NCBI GenBank assembly: GCA_029582265.1
Contig: CM055816.1
Location: 35,614,891 to 35,678,890, forward strand
Source: Zoroaster sp. YZ-2022
Lineage: Eukaryota; Echinodermata; Asteroidea; Forcipulatida; Zoroasteridae
Length of the DNA: 64,000 nt
Reading direction: 5' to 3'
The notes below the pieces were generated by a model, which was not told the DNA's origin, ran no database searches, and saw only the letters and a program-made list of their open reading frames with translations. This document shows, in pieces, positions 58,490 through 64,000 of the stretch. How positions within the stretch are numbered: position 1 is the first letter of the stretch; each line of letters opens with the position of its first letter. The position numbers and the translations under genes were made by a program.

Positions 58490-59460
58490 ATTACCATCCT
58501 ACTCGATTTTATTAAATTAAAATTTCAATATTATTCGTGTTTTTTTCCAAAATCTTTTTTTTTTGGATGGGGAGATGGGTTTTGGGGTGTTTTTTTTGGG
58601 GGGGGGGCCTAGGATCGGCATTTTACTATACTACTACACACCACCCACTTCATAGATTGGTCACTTTGTGATCGTAATGGCTACGTTGATAACAAGCAGC
58701 CTTCTTGAGGTGATTTCTGTCTGTATCATGGGCCACCTCAAATCTTCTTTCCAGATCGATGACATTATTCAGGTGCTTCCATCGGCTCTCCGGGTAGTAC
58801 AACCACCACATATCAGATCAACAGGGAGTTAGACCTCTCACCCAAACATTGAAGTATCACTCGGCAGTGATAGACACTTTTGTTTACATGTGTACTGTAC
58901 ATTCCAAATGGCTCAGATATATTTGTATGTAAAACTGATGGTAAAAATGAGTATACAAAGGGAGGAAAATATTGTGCATCTATTTTGTAAAGTGGCTCAT
59001 TCTATAAATACGGGGGCCAATGGTGAATTCAAAGTATGCACAAATTGTATTAAGTTTTTCTCTTTAATGTGACATACAGGGTCATTTTTTTCAGGTTGTG
59101 CTTTTTAAACATGTTGTGGGACATTGGTTTTAAGTCACACATTTTGAACCAATCCGATATTTTTTTTATTATGGAGAAAAAAATAGGTGTGTTTCTACTA
59201 TTTTTTGTCAAAAAGCTGTGACATTAAAAGTGTTAACATTAAACATATTTTTTCTGACTTTTCTTTGAAGAAAAACGTTTTATTTTTAGTTTATAATTAT
59301 TGAGTACACCCAGGTTGTTAATACTGAGTGAGTTTTCAGCAGATAAACATCTCAGATTATTATTGAGGAGCAAATAAAAACGGCTGTCACACCGTAACAT
59401 TTCGTGTCCCCTTGTGTTACGTATGAAACCCAATTCCCTTTTCATGTATCACTTAACAAA
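58490..59460. other. non-coding stretch after the LINE
   Basis: Contains T- and G-homopolymers (58556-58607) and AT-rich DNA. Nothing else recognised. Confidence 0.4.
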
Positions 59461-59469
59461 ATAATACGA

Positions 59470-59826
59470 TCACACACTCGTTCGGTAGTTCTTATACATT
59501 TGACCATCCACTACAAATAATACAGAAACTACACGTGGAATCTGAAATAGGCACGGTAAACCATGGGCTTCCAAAGTTTTGAAGTGAAATATTTCGTGAA
59601 TATTTCCCTGTATGTCAACGGCTACGTGAGCTGCTGCAATACTGTACCTGGTCATGGCCTTCATCTGCAAAGCAAAGTTAACGTCGGCATTTTTTCCATG
59701 AGGCTGCTGAAGCGAAGACAAATTTTCGTGTCTACCCTTAATTGTTACGAAGTTGTTGAAGTTACGAAGTGATTCATCATTAACGAGCAAACCAAGATAA
59801 GATCGGCCTTTTTCAAATTTTTTAAA
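59470..59826 (-). CDS. coding-like frame of unknown function beside the gap
   Basis: On the minus strand the frame runs from just inside a stop at the gap edge to a stop at 59470, about 118 codons. It includes RSYLGLLVNDESLRNFNNFV, MTRYSIAAAHVAVDIQGNIH and VVSVLFVVDGQMYKNYRTSV. Composition and length are better than any other frame nearby. No initiator Met precedes the body, so it may be a terminal exon, a retrocopy or a piece of an element whose start lies in the gap. Confidence 0.35.
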   Translation of the reverse strand, partial: FKKFEKGRSYLGLLVNDESLRNFNNFVTIKGRHENLSSLQQPHGKNADVNFALQMKAMTRYSIAAAHVAVDIQGNIHEIFHFKTLEAHGLPCLFQIPRVVSVLFVVDGQMYKNYRTSV

Positions 59827-59829
59827 TTA

Positions 59830-60329
59830 NNNNNNNNNNNNNNNNNNNNNNNNNNNNNNNNNNNNNNNNNNNNNNNNNNNNNNNNNNNNNNNNNNNNNNN
59901 NNNNNNNNNNNNNNNNNNNNNNNNNNNNNNNNNNNNNNNNNNNNNNNNNNNNNNNNNNNNNNNNNNNNNNNNNNNNNNNNNNNNNNNNNNNNNNNNNNNN
60001 NNNNNNNNNNNNNNNNNNNNNNNNNNNNNNNNNNNNNNNNNNNNNNNNNNNNNNNNNNNNNNNNNNNNNNNNNNNNNNNNNNNNNNNNNNNNNNNNNNNN
60101 NNNNNNNNNNNNNNNNNNNNNNNNNNNNNNNNNNNNNNNNNNNNNNNNNNNNNNNNNNNNNNNNNNNNNNNNNNNNNNNNNNNNNNNNNNNNNNNNNNNN
60201 NNNNNNNNNNNNNNNNNNNNNNNNNNNNNNNNNNNNNNNNNNNNNNNNNNNNNNNNNNNNNNNNNNNNNNNNNNNNNNNNNNNNNNNNNNNNNNNNNNNN
60301 NNNNNNNNNNNNNNNNNNNNNNNNNNNNN
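59830..60329. other. assembly gap, 500 N
   Basis: Exactly 500 N, a placeholder gap. Confidence 0.99.
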
Positions 60330-61715
60330 GTCAAGTGGTCTGTGTGATTTTGTTTAACATTCAATCAGACCGTTGTCTTTGCATTCATCGTGTCTGATTT
60401 TCTGACTACCGGACAGAAGTCATTATGAAAAAACACCATCTATTCTGAAAATGAGTCTTACTTTGATTCTCATAGAGCTGTGTATTAGACAATCAAAAGA
60501 TGGCTGCTGAGTGCCAATCAGACCGTTGTTCCGACATACCATTCCTGATCATACATGCAAGCTATATATTTGCCGGGTTGGTACTCATCAGGTAAAGATG
60601 ATTATCTTCTACAGACTATGATCGCATCATGGCATTGCTTCCTAATTTCAAATAGAAGGGAATTGAACTATTGAGGACAAAGTATTGCGCAGTAAATGTG
60701 TATCATTTACTGCGTACAATATTAAAGACCTTCAGGAATTAATATTTTCTTGATTTCAGGTTGGCGAGTTATCCTGTGCCGATAATGTATTAAATTAATA
60801 CATGACAATTATGACATTTTTGTGTAGATTAACTTCAAATAATACATTTAAACACCTGTAAGATCAAAATTAATCATTAGTTTCTAACAATAGTGGTTTA
60901 ATTGTCATATTACAACACATTGGGACCAATAAAGACAATATAATATATCTTTGTTCATTGCTATCACGACTCACAAAAATGGGCAAAATACCCTAATTTC
61001 AAAATGCTGCCTCACCATGAAGGAGAAGAGTCTCCAAAACGAAATTTGGTACAGATGTAGATTAGACGTGTATTAACAAATGGTGTAAGTATCAAGTTGG
61101 TGGGTAAGTGTTGCCAAGATCAAAGGTCACCGAGAATTTCGGTATTTTTTTCGATACTTTTTGTGTCTGGAACCAAATTTGGAGCCTTGCCAAAAATTTA
61201 TTAAATGAGTAAGGGCTCTATCCTTGCTTGGGGGTAACCACATGTGTCTATATAATACAGATATGCAATATGAAGCTTTTCTGATTATCAATCATGAGTA
61301 TTAGGGGGGTCTGAAAATGGAAATTAATTTTATCGGCAGAATAAATTAGTGTTTTGAGCAGACTATAGAGAGAAAGGGGGTGAGATACACTTGTTTTGAG
61401 GCCAGATTTGAGTTATTTGGGTGACAGTCACCCTAGGTACCAATTATCAGCTTTGTATCTTATTTTAAAGGTGCTCTAAAGGGCATTTGAAAACGCAAAA
61501 TATTCAATGACGCGAATCGTGCGCACTGGAAGGGGGGTAGCACCCCAACTTTGACGGGCCGTATTTCCGAAACGACTTGGAGTTGGAATTTCTTATTTTG
61601 CATGTGTTCATTATACCCATAGATGAATGTTAGAAATGAATTTCAGCCAAATCTGAGAGGTGACCTGTACCAATTTTCAGAATATTGGTTGATTTGACAC
61701 GGAATGACCCCTGTT
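60330..61715. other. non-coding stretch, nothing recognised
   Basis: AT-rich with no exon or element borders that I can defend. Confidence 0.4.
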
Positions 61716-61724
61716 ATTATTCTA

Positions 61725-62085
61725 TAATGTATATAATAATGTACTGTATATCGTGTTATTGCTTGGGCAATATAGCATGATAATATCAAATATCACGATA
61801 CCTTTTTTTTTTATTCAATTACGATATCAAGAACCTATTCAAGTTATCGAGATATTGGCAAATCGTGATTTAAAAAAAAATATCGTTAAAAAAAAATTGC
61901 CATTGTGAGTCAAGTCAGAAATTCCATGGGAACAAAAATTGGGACAATCATTTCAGCTTTTAGAAGTGAGAAACAAAAGCGAACTACTTTAGAAGTACAT
62001 ACATGTACATGCTATATAAACAAATTTGCGATTTATTGTGACACTTGTAGAAGGGTACGTAATTAGCTCTAAAGCAATCATGCGT
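61725..62085. repeat. dispersed AT-rich repeat, copy 2
   Basis: Matches 5235-5602 in the same orientation, with small indels (one copy has the extra aggcct in the hairpin). Confidence 0.7.
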
Positions 62086-62446
62086 GAATGAAAAAAAAAC
62101 TAATTTCTACTCAATTGAGAATTTCACATGGTGTAGGTATGTGACAACAAATTTCAAGTTTGAGCAATGTGAAACAAAATCCAACAAAATGAAACAAAAT
62201 CCATTGAAAAGAGCTTTAAAAATACTTTAAAATGGTGTAAAAACTTTCTTCTCTGTGGAGTGAATATTAACAGTTAACAAATTTTGAAGTTAAATACCCA
62301 TTAATTGCCCTCACCATTTATAAGAAAACATAAGAAAGATTGTGACCCAAACTGAGGCTTTTTGTGAATCAATATTTCGTAACTCTCTTAATGCTCAACA
62401 TATTGAAATGATTTCATCAGTGAAGAAAGACCATTGAAAACACTTA

Positions 62447-62480
62447 AGAAATTAATTAATTAATTAATTAATTAATTACT
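62447..62480. repeat. (AATT)n microsatellite
   Basis: Eight uninterrupted ATTA/AATT units. Confidence 0.9.
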
Positions 62481-63825
62481 GTTGAGCAGACATATACAGT
62501 GTAGCGATCCTTCAATACAAAGCTGGGCCCCTTTTCTTTTTTGGTGGCATTGTCTTTCACTAATGTTCAAAGAGATAATGCAGAATAGGAAATGCTATCA
62601 AATCAGTATGATAATTTAAGTCACACAATCAGTTGATTTAAAAAATGTATATTTTTCACATTTGGATACTTAGAAGAAAAAAAGTGTGGTAATAAAGGTT
62701 TTCTTTAATATTAAATGTTTAGATTTTTTTGTGAAAGACGAGAGTGTTGACAAGTGTTTATTTGTAGGGCCTAATCTTATTGTATAATCTTTTATTCTAT
62801 TCTTAGTATTTGAGCAGCTGTGATTTCAAAAATCAAAATATAAAAATGGGAGCAGCCGATTCCAAAAGTGTCAGTAAAATTAACCTAAACTTGCCATTGC
62901 AACAGCGATGAACCAACAGACCTTTTCTATGGTAAAAAATTAATAAAGAAAATGGGCTATAAATTGGAGTGAATGGAAAAAATTGTATTTTTAACATTAA
63001 TTTAATTCCCATTTTCACTGGAGAGAGAGGGGGAGGGTGATAAAAAATATTAAAAGGGGAAATTCAAAAACAAGACAAAAGAACAAAGAAAAATTAGAAA
63101 AAACATTAAAGCGTAAAAAATAAAAATGCTGTGTTTCCGGTAACATTTTTTTTAGGCCTAAGCATAGGGAAAAAAAACCAAAACAAGAGAAAAACAAGGA
63201 AAAGGAAAACAAAATGGTCATTGTAAACATCACGTATCGGCATTAGCCAATCACATTGCGAGAAATATGTGACCAAACCAGCATCCGAAAAACTCCCAAA
63301 ACAAGCCATTAATTAAAATCCATCATCATACACTTCATAAATGCATCATTTTGATAAAACACCACAGATTATATATAATTTCATGATTTTTACTTTGAAT
63401 GCATTTTTGGCGATAAATAATAAATCATTAACGTATATTTTGAAGGAAAATTGTACGACGATATTGCACTGAAATTTTCAATCGCGTCTACCGACTTCGG
63501 CAGGGCCAGTAAGTACTTTGGCGGAGCCAGTAAATACCCCTGCAGAACGATAGATTTGGCTAAGATTGGGCACAAATGTAGAGTAATGTGTGCGCTACAA
63601 GGTGCATAACCTTTAAAAACAGATCTATACTCGCATTCAAGAAAAAAAATCAATGAAAAATCGAGCTAAAAGTTTGGATGATAACTTTCGCACCTTCTGA
63701 GTATTGCACACCAAAATTTCAAGATCCGGGATGAAGGGGAACTTGTGTACTACGTCATCAGGTAGGTCTTGTTCCCAACAGCCCTAGTGCATACAAGCTA
63801 TGCGCGATCGTCAGAACACATCGCA

Positions 63826-63965
63826 GCCCGACTGATTAAAAGGCCGTGCACAAAGGCCGAAACGTGAACTTGATTCGCGATGCATATTCACATACCTACA
63901 TGGTGTCAACGCAATTAGTCTTACTTGTCGTCCTCACCATGCAAAGCTACAAGTTTACCTAATCG
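63826..63965 (+). mobile_element. foldback/Penelope-like terminus fragment with hammerhead-like core
   Basis: ctgatta (63832-63838), a GGCC/GGCC stem, then gaaacgtgaac, followed by acatggtgtcaacgcaatta and agctacaagtttacctaa, the reverse of the left end of the element at 3199-3470. Confidence 0.5.
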
Positions 63966-64000
63966 TAGTACTATCGAAAATCGCAATATACGTATGTTTG

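Noticed and set aside
59822..60364. 180-codon minus frame
   Set aside because: It is almost entirely the second 500-N gap.

Overview
The window is intron-rich, repeat-dense eukaryotic DNA, most likely from a marine invertebrate. An echinoderm, hemichordate or lancelet-type genome is my guess; the sequence alone does not fix the taxon. The signs are short exons with GT..AG borders scattered over kilobases, very frequent acatgtac-type simple sequence, many small inverted-repeat (MITE) families, a tRNA-derived SINE, and a decayed non-LTR retrotransposon. Two runs of exactly 500 N (43241-43740, 59830-60329) are assembly gaps. Most open frames in the window are chance frames in intron or repeat DNA.

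Layout. 1-3838 is non-coding repeat DNA. 3839-16363 holds the 3' part of a plus-strand gene (gene 1). Six exons (3839-3859, 4173-4442, 5872-6012, 9247-9271, 13480-13523, 16263-16363) chain perfectly in phase. They encode a cysteine-bearing ectodomain with a furin-like site, one transmembrane helix and a short cytoplasmic tail ending in a stop. Its introns carry TTAA-flanked MITEs, a SINE, minisatellites and hairpin elements. 16364-31000 is mostly repeats. 31000-43240 carries scattered candidate exons of a second plus-strand gene (gene 2), lying in two tandem segmental duplications whose copies differ by many single-base indels.

44600-54450 differs from everything around it. It has plentiful CpG, no acatgtac motifs, coding-like frames on both strands interrupted by frameshifts every few dozen codons, and an internal 1.77-kb tandem duplication. 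I read it as a decayed, horizontally acquired or virus-like/mobile genetic island. No polymerase, integrase or capsid could be proven by eye. One duplicate carries a ~220-bp inverted-repeat insertion with a perfect 42-bp palindrome at its edge; the other duplicate is the empty site.

54560-58480 is a broken CR1/Jockey-like non-LTR retrotransposon (endonuclease remnant, reverse transcriptase with motifs B and C, C-terminal domain, poly-A), with a hAT-like element (8-bp target duplication) inserted near its 5' side. 58500-64000 is AT-rich, with one coding-like minus-strand frame beside the second gap and further dispersed repeats. At the far end is a palindrome-derived fragment with a hammerhead-ribozyme-like core, related to hairpin elements near 3.3, 20.5 and 27.2 kb.

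Three independent filled-versus-empty-site pairs (15.0, 42.1-43.2 and 49.6 kb) make this window unusually informative about element insertion.
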